In this document: positions 28,065 through 36,217 of the stretch, one piece after another | Layout of the letters: the number at the start of each line of letters is the position of its first letter | Numbering within the stretch: position 1 is the stretch's first letter | Origin: Pseudolabrys sp. FHR47 | Lineage (GTDB): Bacteria > Pseudomonadota > Alphaproteobacteria > Rhizobiales > Xanthobacteraceae | NCBI RefSeq assembly: GCF_005153485.1 | Contig: NZ_CP039740.1 | Location: 124,001 to 188,000, forward strand | Length of the DNA stretch: 64,000 nt | Direction: 5' to 3' | Position numbers and translations under genes: made by a program | The notes under the pieces: generated by a model | Seen by the model: only the letters and a program-made list of their open reading frames with translations | Databases searched by the model: none | What the model was told of the DNA's origin: nothing

Positions 28065-29813
28065 ATGGTCAAACGACTCTTCTCAATCACCCTCGCCCTC
28101 CTCCTCACCGCCTCGCTCGCGCTGGCGCAGTCGACGCCGCAGTTGCAGAACTCGCAGCCGTCGTTTCCGCCGGCGCAGGGCATCGTCGGCGAGACCGGCA
28201 TGGTGGTGGCGCAGGAGCGCATGGCCGCGCGCATCGGCGTCGAAATTCTCGATCGCGGCGGCAATGCCGTCGATGCGGCAGTTGCGGTCGGTTTCGCCAT
28301 GGCGGTCACCTATCCGCGCGCCGGCAATCTCGGCGGCGGCGGTTTCATGGTGATCCATCTGACGAAGGATGGCCGCAACACGGCCATCGACTATCGCGAG
28401 ACCGCGCCAGCCGCGGCGACGCCGGACATGTTCCTTGACGCGCAGGGCAATCCCGATCCGGTGAAGTCGCGCGACTCGGGCCTCTCAGTTGGCGTGCCCG
28501 GCACAGTCGCGGGTCTCGCCATGGCGCACGAAAAATACGGGTCCGGCAAACTCTCCTTGTCCGACCTGTTGCAGCCCGCCATCCGGCTCGCCGATCAGGG
28601 CTTCGCCGTTCAGGACGACACCGCCGACTCACTGCCGGGCGCGGCAAAGAAGCTGGCGCGCTGGCCCTCATCCGCAGCCATCCTGCTCAAGAACGGCGGC
28701 GAGCCTTTGCAGTCGGGCGACCGGCTGATCCAGTCCGATCTTGCCGACACGCTCAAAGCCATCGCCGCCAGGGGCCTTGACGGCTTCTATCGCGGCGAGG
28801 TCGCGCGGAAGATTGCCGCCGCCGTGCGCGAGGCCGGCGGTGTGATGACCGCGGACGACCTTGCCAATTATCGCGCCGTGGAGCGCGATGTCGTCAAGGG
28901 CAGCTATCGTGGCAGCGACATCGTCTCGATGCCGCCGCCCTCGTCCGGTGGCGTGCATCTCATTCAGATGCTCAACATTCTGGAAGGCTACGATCTTAAA
29001 AAGCTCGGCCGCAATGACGAGGCGCTGCACTATTTTATCGAGGCCATGAGGCGCGCCTATGCCGACCGCGCCGTCTATATGGGCGATCCGGATTCGGTAA
29101 AGATGCCGATCGCCGGTTTGATCTCGAAGAAATATGCCGCCGCGCTACGTGCGGGCATCACCGACAAGGCGACGCCGTCGTCCGACATCAAGGCCGGCAA
29201 GCCCGCCGACTTTGAAGGCCAGAACACCACGCATTTCTCCGTCATCGACCGCGACGGCAATGCCGTGTCGAACACCTACACGCTGAACTTCTCCTACGGC
29301 CTCGGCCTGATCGCCGACGGCACCGGTGTGCTGCTGAACAACGAGCTCGACGACTTCACCGCCAAGGCCGGCGCGTCGAACGCCTACGGCCTCGTCGGCT
29401 TCGCCGCCAATCTGCCGGGGCCGAACAAGCGGCCCTTGTCGTCGATGACGCCGACGATCGTGCTGAAGGACGGCAAGCCGTTCATCGTTACAGGCTCGCC
29501 GGGCGGCAGCCGCATCATCACCGCGGTGTTGCAGGTCATCACCAATGTCATCGACTTTAAAATGCCGATCGCCGCAGCCGTCACCGCGCCGCGCATCCAT
29601 CATCAATGGATGCCAGACACGGTCTATGTCGAAAGCGGCTTTCCGCAGGCCGTGCTTGATGGCCTTGCCGCGCGCGGCCATAAACTAGAACCGACTCGGC
29701 CCGCGACATCGGTGAATTCGATAGAGGTCCTGCCGAAAACCGAATTCCAGCCGCGACGTTATGTCGGCGCCGCCGATCCCCGCACGCGCGGCTCCCTCGC
29801 CGCCGGTTATTGA
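28065..29813 (+). CDS. ggt: Gamma-glutamyltransferase
   Basis: This 582-residue protein has a signal peptide (RLFSITLALLLTASLALAQ) and is therefore periplasmic. It is made as a proenzyme that cuts itself before the nucleophilic Thr. Here the QNTTHFSVIDRDGNAVSNTYT motif puts that residue at Thr388, and PLSSMTPTIVL and TGSPGGSRII form the rest of the active site. It hydrolyses or transfers the gamma-glutamyl group of glutathione and related compounds. Length and motifs are complete. The YbaK-type gene follows after 22 nt. Confidence 0.95.
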   Translation: MVKRLFSITLALLLTASLALAQSTPQLQNSQPSFPPAQGIVGETGMVVAQERMAARIGVEILDRGGNAVDAAVAVGFAMAVTYPRAGNLGGGGFMVIHLTKDGRNTAIDYRETAPAAATPDMFLDAQGNPDPVKSRDSGLSVGVPGTVAGLAMAHEKYGSGKLSLSDLLQPAIRLADQGFAVQDDTADSLPGAAKKLARWPSSAAILLKNGGEPLQSGDRLIQSDLADTLKAIAARGLDGFYRGEVARKIAAAVREAGGVMTADDLANYRAVERDVVKGSYRGSDIVSMPPPSSGGVHLIQMLNILEGYDLKKLGRNDEALHYFIEAMRRAYADRAVYMGDPDSVKMPIAGLISKKYAAALRAGITDKATPSSDIKAGKPADFEGQNTTHFSVIDRDGNAVSNTYTLNFSYGLGLIADGTGVLLNNELDDFTAKAGASNAYGLVGFAANLPGPNKRPLSSMTPTIVLKDGKPFIVTGSPGGSRIITAVLQVITNVIDFKMPIAAAVTAPRIHHQWMPDTVYVESGFPQAVLDGLAARGHKLEPTRPATSVNSIEVLPKTEFQPRRYVGAADPRTRGSLAAGY

Positions 29814-29835
29814 GAAAGCCTCAGAGAACAAGTCC

Positions 29836-30312
29836 ATGAACGAAACCACGCCATCGGTCGAACGCGTGCGCGCCGCTTTGCTTGCCGCCGGCCAGCCCGA
29901 TACCATCGACGTCTTTCCGGACGGCACCCGCACCGCGCAGGATGCCGCCAATGCGGTCGGCTGCACCGTGGCGCAGATTGCCAAGTCCATCGTGCTGCGC
30001 GCCGGTGAGCAGGTGGTGCTGGTGGTCGCCTCCGGCGCCAACCGCGTGAACACCGCCAAGGTCGCCGCTTTGCTCGGCCAGCCGGTCAAGGCGGCGGACG
30101 GGCGCTGGGTGCGGGACGTCACCGGCTTCGCCATCGGCGGCGTTTCGCCGATCGGTCACCAGAGCCCGCCGCGCATTTTCATCGACCAGGACCTGATGGC
30201 CCTCGACCCGGTCTGGGCCGCCGCAGGCTCGCCCCGCCATGTATTCCGCACTTCGGCCGAGGCACTGGCCGCCATGACCGGCGGCACGGTGGCCGATATC
30301 CGGGAGGGGTAG
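29836..30312 (+). CDS. YbaK/ProX-type aminoacyl-tRNA deacylase-like protein
   Basis: The 158 residues form a single YbaK/aminoacyl-tRNA-synthetase-associated domain. The core pattern AQIAKSIVLRAGEQVVLVVASGANRVN, with its conserved lysine, and FAIGGVSPIGH match the family, whose members hydrolyse mischarged tRNAs such as Cys-tRNA(Pro) or Ala-tRNA(Pro). The substrate here is undetermined. The frame extends upstream into ggt, but the ATG at 29836 gives the family-like start. It is probably cotranscribed with ggt. A second deacylase of this superfamily is encoded at 33696. Confidence 0.85.
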   Translation: MNETTPSVERVRAALLAAGQPDTIDVFPDGTRTAQDAANAVGCTVAQIAKSIVLRAGEQVVLVVASGANRVNTAKVAALLGQPVKAADGRWVRDVTGFAIGGVSPIGHQSPPRIFIDQDLMALDPVWAAAGSPRHVFRTSAEALAAMTGGTVADIREG

Positions 30313-30387
30313 GCCCCCGGGGCGGCCTCTTTGCGACGCAGCCGCGATGGGCTACCAAAGGGCGTCGAATTCAAGGAAGGACCGCTC

Positions 30388-30987
30388 ATGAAGCGCCTGA
30401 TCAAGTCCGCCGCCGCCGTCGCCACCAAAGACGACATCGGCTCCCGCCTGCTGTTCGGCTTCGCCGCCGTGGTGATCGGCTCGCTCCTCCTCGCCGCCTC
30501 GGCGCGCACCCAGATCCCGTTCTGGCCGGTGCCGATGACCATGCAGACCATGGCGGTCGTCCTGATCGGCATGACACTGGGCTCGCGGCTCGGCTTCATC
30601 GTCGTCACCGCTTACGTGCTGGAGGGCCTGATGGGCCTGCCGGTGTTCGCCAACTCGCCGGCGCGCGGCACCGGCCTCGCTTATATGATGGGCCCGACCG
30701 GCGGCTATCTCGTTGGCTTCTGCGTCGCCGCTTATGTGTCCGGCTGGCTCGCCGAGCGCGGCTACGGCCGCGAGCTGTTCACCGCCGTGCTGGTCAACAT
30801 CATCGGCACGCTGATCATCCTCACCTTCGGCTATGCCTGGCTGGCGCACCTCATCGGACCCGTGAAGGCCTATGCCGCGGGCATCCACCCGTTCCTGTTG
30901 TCGTCGCTGGTGAAAATCGGCCTCGGCGCCGGCCTCGCGGTCCTGATCGCGCGCTCGCCGCTGAAGCACATCGGCCCCAATCGGTAG
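30388..30987 (+). CDS. bioY: Biotin transporter BioY
   Basis: This 199-residue integral membrane protein has about six helices and is the substrate-binding S component of energy-coupling factor biotin uptake. The family blocks are TQIPFWPVPMTMQTMAVVLIG, ARGTGLAYMMGPTGGYLVGF and a C-terminal helix pair. No bioM/bioN (ATPase and coupling) genes adjoin it, so it may work alone, as solitary BioY proteins can, or borrow an ECF module. AAGGAAGG precedes the ATG at 30388. I saw no BioR-type operator (TTATxxATAA) in the 75 nt upstream. Confidence 0.93.
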   Translation: MKRLIKSAAAVATKDDIGSRLLFGFAAVVIGSLLLAASARTQIPFWPVPMTMQTMAVVLIGMTLGSRLGFIVVTAYVLEGLMGLPVFANSPARGTGLAYMMGPTGGYLVGFCVAAYVSGWLAERGYGRELFTAVLVNIIGTLIILTFGYAWLAHLIGPVKAYAAGIHPFLLSSLVKIGLGAGLAVLIARSPLKHIGPNR

Positions 30988-31011
30988 GCGCCGACTCGCT
31001 GGAGCATCTCG

Positions 31012-31038
31012 CCCGCGCCATCGATTCAACGGCGCGGG
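31012..31038. terminator. Hairpin between bioY and the cytochrome operon
   Basis: CCCGCGCC and GGCGCGGG form an 8-bp stem with an 11-nt loop in the gap between two convergent stops. There is no T-run on either side, so termination is plausible but unproven. Confidence 0.4.
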
Positions 31039-31050
31039 ACGAATGACGCA

Positions 31051-31569
31051 TCAGTCGTCGCCGAAATACCCCTTGGCGGCGTCACGGTGACAGGCGACGC
31101 AATTGGCTTTCGATTTGACGCGCGGGTCTTTAAAGGCGCTCGGACTGACCTCGCCGCGATGCTCGCGAATCCACCACGGCAATTCAGTGATGCGTAGGGG
31201 CGTTTGATCGGGTTTCACGCCACGTAACTGACGCGCGCCGCGTCCACCCGCATCGGCCGCGTTGGCGACGAGATAATCGGTGATGTGTTTCGTTGTCTTG
31301 GCGTCGAGTGCGGCGTTCTCGCCAAAGTGATCGTCGAGCTTGTCCATGATCGCCTGCCATGAACGCGTCGGCAGCATGCCGGCCGGATAGGCCATATGGC
31401 AGGCGCCGCATTCGGTTTGCACGGTTTTGTCGGTGACGACCGCAAACGGGGCGCCGCCTTCCGCAACGGCGGAAGGCGCCATCAGCGAGCTGATGGCAAG
31501 GACGATACTGGCGGAAGCGAGCGCGGCACCGGCCGGCCAGAGCACGGAACGAAAACGTGAAACGCGCAT
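31051..31569 (-). CDS. Diheme cytochrome c (DHC-type), periplasmic
   Basis: The 172 residues start with a signal peptide (about 1-36). Two c-type haem sites follow, CGACH (54-58) and CVACH (157-161), about 100 residues apart, with the AYPAGMLPTRSW and HFGENAALD segments of the DHC family. In purple bacteria DHC passes electrons to the SHP cytochrome. It is the last gene of a minus-strand operon: b561-DHC fusion, SHP, DHC. Its sequence is clearly related to the C-terminal half of the fusion protein, so the operon encodes two DHC domains. The start at 31569 is the ATG before the signal peptide. Confidence 0.88.
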   Translation of the reverse strand: MRVSRFRSVLWPAGAALASASIVLAISSLMAPSAVAEGGAPFAVVTDKTVQTECGACHMAYPAGMLPTRSWQAIMDKLDDHFGENAALDAKTTKHITDYLVANAADAGGRGARQLRGVKPDQTPLRITELPWWIREHRGEVSPSAFKDPRVKSKANCVACHRDAAKGYFGDD

Positions 31570-31632
31570 GACGGTTTCCTTTCGGGTTGGGCCGGACACC
31601 ATCGCGGCCCGGCATGGATGATCGGCGGACGG

Positions 31633-32037
31633 CTACTGACTCGCCATGAAGGCGATGAAGTCGGCTTTCTCGGCATCGGTGCAGGCACGGCCGAGCACGG
31701 TGTTGCAATTGCGGCCAAACCACTTCTCGACCTTGGCCGGATCGGTGAAGCGGCCGGGCATGACCGACACCGCCAGCGGTTCGACAGCCTTACCGGCACG
31801 GGTGCGGCCGGCGCTGTGCGGATCTTGGCCATGGCAAGACGTGCAGGATGCTGTCTCGGGCTGGCCGCCGCTGTGCGTCGCGAGGAAGAATGCCTTGCCG
31901 CGTTCCGGCGACGGCTTGGTGCCGGCTTTCGCCGCATAGCCGTCGAGGATCGCTTGGCGCGCCGGATCGGCGAGCGCGACAGCGGATGCCGTGACAAGAG
32001 CCGCTGCAACGACGATGGATATCGATTTCAGTTTCAT
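31633..32037 (-). CDS. shp: SHP-type oxygen-binding cytochrome c (DUF1924)
   Basis: The 134-residue precursor has a signal peptide ending at about Ala23, leaving a mature protein of about 111 residues, the known size of sphaeroides haem protein (SHP). One CTSCH haem site is at residues 65-69. Near the C-terminus is WFGRNCNTVLGRACTDAEKADFIAFM. In SHP an Asn in this region is the labile distal haem ligand that leaves on reduction so that O2 or NO can bind; Asn112 (about 89 in the mature form) or Asn110 is the candidate, with Cys111 and Cys119 a likely disulfide. An in-frame ATG at 32049 overlaps the upstream stop (ATGA), so translation may be coupled. Confidence 0.88.
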   Translation of the reverse strand: MKLKSISIVVAAALVTASAVALADPARQAILDGYAAKAGTKPSPERGKAFFLATHSGGQPETASCTSCHGQDPHSAGRTRAGKAVEPLAVSVMPGRFTDPAKVEKWFGRNCNTVLGRACTDAEKADFIAFMASQ

Positions 32038-32045
32038 GTTCGGTC

Positions 32046-33245
32046 TCATGGTGTGGCCTCGTCGGGAATGTCGATGTTGCCGGGATAGAAACGTCCGCTG
32101 CTGGCGTCGGCATGGCAGGCGACACAGTTGCCGCGACCGCTAACCGCTTTCGACGCAAACACCGCGTCGGGAATGCCCGCGTGCCGGCGCGTCCAGAACG
32201 GCGTCGCGGTGATCGTAAAAGGCTTGGCCGCTTCGACCTGTCGCAAACGATTGGCAGGCAACGTGTCGGCAGTCTCAGCCGCGTTGGTGGCGAGATAGTC
32301 GCCGAGCCTCGCCGCGGTCGCCGTGTCGAGGCTGGCGTCTTCGCCGAAATGATTATCAAGACCGGCGATCAGCGCGCCCCACGATGCCCGCGGCAATAGA
32401 CTCGGGTGATAGGCGGTATGGCACGCGCCGCATTCTTTGGTGTAGACCGGATCGACTTTGGCAACCGGCACTCCAAGACCAGGCCGCAGGCTCAGCGTCC
32501 ATATCGTCACTGCCGTGGTCGCAAACAAAATGGCCGCGATCGACGCCGCCAGAAACGGCTGGGCCCGCCGTCGCACCGAGACGTGATCGCCGTGCCGCAC
32601 TTCCTTGCGGCCGTCGACCATGGCGCGCACGAGATTTTCGCACGTGCGCCAGCTTTCGAAGAGCGCGCCGGCAATGTGCAAGCCGACCAGGCCGAGCAGT
32701 ATCAGCGCCAGCGCTTCGTGAATTTGACGCGCCTGCCAGCCGGCGGCGAATGTCGTAGCAAAGGCGAGCGGACCAGCTTTCAGGACGCCGCCGAAGGCAA
32801 GCACGCCCGTGATCGCAATGGCTGCGACGACCGCAAGCAGCGCGACAATCATCGCCGCGCCGAGCGGATTGTGGCCGCGATGACGTTCGTTACGGCCAGC
32901 GAGCAGCGCGCGCATATGCGCCAGCGTCGTCCTCGGCGACACGATGAAATCGGAGAACCGCGCGTGCGTCGTGCCGAAGAATCCCCAGACGACACGGCCG
33001 GCGATCAATGTTGCCGCCGCGGTGCCGGCCCAGACGTGAATGTCGATCCACGAGACGCCAGCGAGATAGCCGGTCGCCGCCGCGAGTGCGATCGCCGCGA
33101 CCAGCAACCAATGAAAGCCGCGCACAACCCAATCCCACACCCGCGTGCGTGGTGGTGGCTTGCGCGTGGCAACCGGCGACGGAGATGGCACGGCCTCGCC
33201 TTCGACGAGAGAGGTCGCGACGTGATCGTGCGGCATGTCGTGCAT
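32046..33245 (-). CDS. Cytochrome b561-diheme cytochrome c fusion protein
   Basis: The 399-residue fusion has an N-terminal cytochrome b561 domain of four helices (about 42-62, 66-90, 130-155, 173-195) with candidate haem b ligands His45, His70, His176 and His190. A fifth helix (231-253) leads into a periplasmic diheme cytochrome c domain with CGACH (272-276) and CVACH (374-378). It would take electrons from the quinol pool and pass them directly to its own c haems, then to SHP. The His-rich N-terminus (HDMPHDH) is unusual. Starts at 33278 (GTG) and 33236 (ATG) are possible alternatives. In the systems I know, the b and DHC parts are separate proteins. Confidence 0.88.
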   Translation of the reverse strand: MHDMPHDHVATSLVEGEAVPSPSPVATRKPPPRTRVWDWVVRGFHWLLVAAIALAAATGYLAGVSWIDIHVWAGTAAATLIAGRVVWGFFGTTHARFSDFIVSPRTTLAHMRALLAGRNERHRGHNPLGAAMIVALLAVVAAIAITGVLAFGGVLKAGPLAFATTFAAGWQARQIHEALALILLGLVGLHIAGALFESWRTCENLVRAMVDGRKEVRHGDHVSVRRRAQPFLAASIAAILFATTAVTIWTLSLRPGLGVPVAKVDPVYTKECGACHTAYHPSLLPRASWGALIAGLDNHFGEDASLDTATAARLGDYLATNAAETADTLPANRLRQVEAAKPFTITATPFWTRRHAGIPDAVFASKAVSGRGNCVACHADASSGRFYPGNIDIPDEATP

Positions 33246-33309
33246 CGGTCCATCGCCCAAGGCGGATCGCGGATGCACATGACGATAGGGAGATGGAACT
33301 GACGGCCCC

Positions 33310-33348
33310 CTGACAAGGCATGTCAGCGAATTGTCAGTGAATTGTCAG
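33310..33348 (-). promoter_or_regulatory. Triple 11-bp direct repeat upstream of the SHP operon
   Basis: TGTCAG occurs at 33321, 33332 and 33343, exactly 11 bp apart, with the linker cGAAT/tGAAT also nearly identical. An inverted CTGACA at 33310 makes a dyad with the first copy. On the coding strand the array reads as tandem CTGACA. An 11-bp period of direct repeats is the classic footprint of OmpR/PhoB-type response regulators binding head to tail. It lies 30-100 nt before the possible start codons of the b561-DHC gene. Its function is inferred from pattern and place. Confidence 0.6.
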
Positions 33349-33438
33349 GTTGCAGTGGTTGAATACCGAGCCTAGGCAAAAGACCAGCCTTGCCGGCTGT
33401 ATTTTCGTGACCAATAGCGATTTGTGGGTCGGTTTGAC

Positions 33439-33513
<75 letters not shown>

Positions 33514-33695
33514 ATCCGTCAGTACATTGGCCGGTCAAGACTTTACCGGACATGAGCCGGTCAAACCGTCGCCGGCCGCCAAGGCGGCCCGTATGCCAAA
33601 AGCGGCGGGGCTTTGCAATGGGAGAAATCCCGGGGTTAATGGCCGCCACGCCAGGGGTTCCTCCCAGGCCGCCTGAAGCCCCCGAAAGACCCGTA

Positions 33696-34211
33696 ATGCC
33701 CGCGACCCCCGACCAGCTTTTCGCCCTCCTCGACAGCCTCGGCATCGCCCACCCGACCGTGAGCCACCCGCCTTTGTTCACCGTGGAACAGAGCCAGTCC
33801 CTGCGCGGCAAAATCCCCGGCGGCCACACCAAGAACCTGTTCCTGCGCGACAAAAAGCAGGCGGTTTACCTGGTCACGGCGCTGGAAGACGCCGACATCG
33901 ACCTCAAGGGCCTGCACCGGGTGCTCGGGGCCTCGGGGCGGTTCTCCTTCGGCTCATCCGACCTGCTGCTCGAGCTTCTGGGCGTGACGCCCGGCTCGGT
34001 GACGCCCTTCGGCGCGATTAACGACACCGCGGGCCGGGTCATCGTGGTGCTGGACGCGCCGCTGATGGAGCACGCCATCATCAACGCCCACCCGCTCACC
34101 AACACCATGACCACCTCGATCGCGCGCGAAGACCTCGTGAAGTTCCTCGAAGCCACCGGGCACACACCGCGCATCGAGCGGGTATCCAGCCTCGCGCCCA
34201 CGGCCGATTAA
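33696..34211 (+). CDS. Prolyl-tRNA deacylase, ProX/PrdX type
   Basis: The 171 residues match the stand-alone homologues of the ProRS editing domain that hydrolyse Ala-tRNA(Pro). The pattern TVSHPPLFTVEQSQSLRGKIPGGHTKNLFLRDKK contains the conserved lysine after the GGHTKN turn. The C-terminal FGAINDTAGRVIVVLDAPLMEHAIINAHPLTNTMTTSIAREDLVKFLEATGH is highly typical. The ATG at 33696 gives the family start; ATGs at 33618 and 33639 in the same frame would add a Pro-rich leader starting next to the tRNA-Gly gene and are less likely. Confidence 0.92.
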   Translation: MPATPDQLFALLDSLGIAHPTVSHPPLFTVEQSQSLRGKIPGGHTKNLFLRDKKQAVYLVTALEDADIDLKGLHRVLGASGRFSFGSSDLLLELLGVTPGSVTPFGAINDTAGRVIVVLDAPLMEHAIINAHPLTNTMTTSIAREDLVKFLEATGHTPRIERVSSLAPTAD

Positions 34212-34312
34212 GGCCGGAATTGCCATTTCCGGGGCTCCTCCCCATCTATTTCCGGTGTTCAGAGGCGGCAAACCGGGGTAAAGCCGGAACCGCATAAAGG
34301 GGTCAGACGACG

Positions 34313-35221
34313 ATGCTGGGAATGGGCGGCGACACAACGGCGGCGGTGGCCGGCGACCTGATCAAGGACACCACCACACAGGGGTTCATGAAGGACGTCA
34401 TCGAGGCGTCCAAGACCCAGCCCGTGCTGGTCGATTTCTGGGCCACGTGGTGCGGCCCCTGCAAGCAGCTCACGCCCGTGCTCGAGAAGGCAGTCAAGGC
34501 GGCCAAGGGCAAGGTCAAGCTGGTCAAGATGGACATCGACAAGAACCCGGAAATTCCGGGCCAGATGGGCATCCAGTCGATCCCGGCCGTCATCGCCTTC
34601 GTCAACGGCCAGCCGGCCGACGGCTTCATGGGTGCGCTGCCCGAGTCGCAGGTGATGGCGTTCCTCGAGCGCTTGACCAAGGGCAAGATCGAGGACGAAG
34701 GCGCCAATCTGCTCGAGGCCGCCGACGCCGCGCTTGCCGAGGGCGATGCCGCCGCAGCCGCCGACATCTACGCGCAGCTGCTGCAGGAAGATTCATCGAA
34801 CATCGCCGCGCTGGCGGGCCTTGCACGCTGCTATGTCGCCACCGGCAATTTCGAGCAGGCCAAGAAGACGCTCGCCATGATCCCCGAGGCGAAGCAGAAC
34901 GACGCCGCGGTCGCCGCCGCGCGCGCCGCGCTCGATCTCGCCATGCAGGCAGAAGCCGCCGGCCCGCTCGACGAATTGCAGAAAAAGGTCGATGCCGATC
35001 CGCTCGATCATCAGGCCCGCGCCGATCTGGCCGCCGCGCTCAATGCCGCCGGCAAGCGCATGGAAGCGGCCGATCATCTGCTCGCCATCGTCAAGAAAGA
35101 TCGCAAGTGGAACGAGGACGGCGCGCGCAAGCAGCTCGTGCAGTTCTTCGAGGCCTGGGGCGCCACCGATCCGGCGACGCTCGAGGGCCGCAAGAAGTTG
35201 TCGTCGATTTTGTTTTCATGA
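34313..35221 (+). CDS. ybbN: Thioredoxin-TPR protein, YbbN/CnoX-like
   Basis: The 302 residues are an N-terminal thioredoxin domain (about 15-125) with active site WCGPC (Cys47, Cys50) and cis-Pro loop SIPAV, followed by TPR-like helices (about 140-300). YbbN/CnoX proteins are co-chaperones that protect substrates from overoxidation and hand them to GroEL or DnaK. The E. coli protein lacks the CxxC pair, but here it is intact, so genuine oxidoreductase activity is likely, as in Caulobacter CnoX. It is followed by the LON-like and Trm112-like genes in the same direction. Confidence 0.92.
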   Translation: MLGMGGDTTAAVAGDLIKDTTTQGFMKDVIEASKTQPVLVDFWATWCGPCKQLTPVLEKAVKAAKGKVKLVKMDIDKNPEIPGQMGIQSIPAVIAFVNGQPADGFMGALPESQVMAFLERLTKGKIEDEGANLLEAADAALAEGDAAAAADIYAQLLQEDSSNIAALAGLARCYVATGNFEQAKKTLAMIPEAKQNDAAVAAARAALDLAMQAEAAGPLDELQKKVDADPLDHQARADLAAALNAAGKRMEAADHLLAIVKKDRKWNEDGARKQLVQFFEAWGATDPATLEGRKKLSSILFS

Positions 35222-35278
35222 GCCGTGCGCGGCGAACGCGCCGCGCTCTTCAAACCCGAGGCATGCCGAGGACGCTCC

Positions 35279-35953
35279 ATGCCGATGAACCCCCGATATC
35301 GCAGCCCGGCCGAATTGCCCGGCGTCATCCCGGTGTTTCCTCTCGCCGGAGCACTGCTGTTGCCGCGCGGCCAGTTGCCGCTCAACATTTTCGAGCCGCG
35401 CTATCTCGCCATGATCGATGACGCACTGCGTGACGGCCATCGTCTTATCGGCATGATTCAGCCCGACGGCGTCACCGAAGCGCCGAAGCTCAAGCCCGCG
35501 CTGTTCAAGATCGGCTGCGTCGGCCGCATCACCCAACTCGCCGAAAGCGGCGACGGCCGCTACATCATCGAGCTCACCGGCGTATCGCGGTTCCGCGTCG
35601 AGGAAGAGCTCACGGTCAACACCGACTACCGGCAGTGCCGCGTCACCTACGCGCCGTTTGCAGACGACTTTATCGCCCGCAAGGGCGAGGATGCGGTGAA
35701 CCGCGACGCGCTGCTGCGCGCGCTCACCGACTTCATGACCGCCAACAACATGACGGCCGACTGGGACGACATCAAGCAGGCGCCCACCGAGGCCCTGGTG
35801 AACGGTCTGTCGATGATGTCGCCTTACGGCGCGCCGGAAAAGCAGGCGCTGCTGGAAGCGCCCGACCTGAAGACGCGCGCCGAACTGCTGGTCGCCATCA
35901 CCGAAATCGAACTCGCCAAGAAAAACGTCGAAGGCGAACCGCCGCTGCAATAG
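35279..35953 (+). CDS. LON substrate-binding-domain protein
   Basis: This 224-residue protein consists of the N-terminal (substrate-recognition) domain of Lon protease alone: VIPVFPLAGALLLPRGQLPLNIFEPRYLAMIDDAL is the typical PUA-like opening, and GRITQLAESGDGRYIIELTGVSRFRV the second strand set. It has no AAA+ or protease domain, and the full length is normal for this stand-alone family. The ATG at 35279 is used; upstream codons are not family-like. Its place between ybbN and a Trm112-like gene suggests a protein-quality-control neighbourhood, but no activity is known for such proteins. Confidence 0.9.
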   Translation: MPMNPRYRSPAELPGVIPVFPLAGALLLPRGQLPLNIFEPRYLAMIDDALRDGHRLIGMIQPDGVTEAPKLKPALFKIGCVGRITQLAESGDGRYIIELTGVSRFRVEEELTVNTDYRQCRVTYAPFADDFIARKGEDAVNRDALLRALTDFMTANNMTADWDDIKQAPTEALVNGLSMMSPYGAPEKQALLEAPDLKTRAELLVAITEIELAKKNVEGEPPLQ

Positions 35954-35971
35954 CAACGTGAGAACCATCGC

Positions 35972-36175
35972 ATGACCTTGCCTTCCGTTCCCGAGCGCCC
36001 CGCGCACAGCGTCGATCCGAAGCTCTTGGAGATCCTGGTCTGTCCGCTGACCAAGACCACGCTGGAGTACGACGCCAGCAAGCAGGAACTGATCTCGCGT
36101 CAGGCCAAGCTCGCTTATCCGATCCGTGATGGCATCCCGATCATGCTGCCGGAAGAAGCGCGGCGGCTGGATTAG
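35972..36175 (+). CDS. Trm112-family (UPF0434) small protein
   Basis: This 67-residue protein carries the Trm112 core [50 protein letters not shown]. Of the zinc-binding cysteines of the eukaryotic family only the CP of ILVCP remains, as is usual in alphaproteobacteria. Trm112 activates several methyltransferases in eukaryotes; the bacterial partner is not established. It starts 18 nt after the LON-like gene and is presumably cotranscribed. Confidence 0.9.
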   Translation: MTLPSVPERPAHSVDPKLLEILVCPLTKTTLEYDASKQELISRQAKLAYPIRDGIPIMLPEEARRLD

Positions 36176-36217
36176 GACGTCTACGCCCTATCAAAACCAT
36201 CACCAAGGAAGAATCCA

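Noticed and set aside
30313..30387. BioR operator or biotin riboswitch before bioY
   Set aside because: No TTATxxATAA palindrome and no extended structured leader fit in the 75 nt available.
33301..33350. Short direct repeats as a possible CRISPR
   Set aside because: The unit is only 6 bp with an 11-bp period and there are no spacers; an operator is the better reading.
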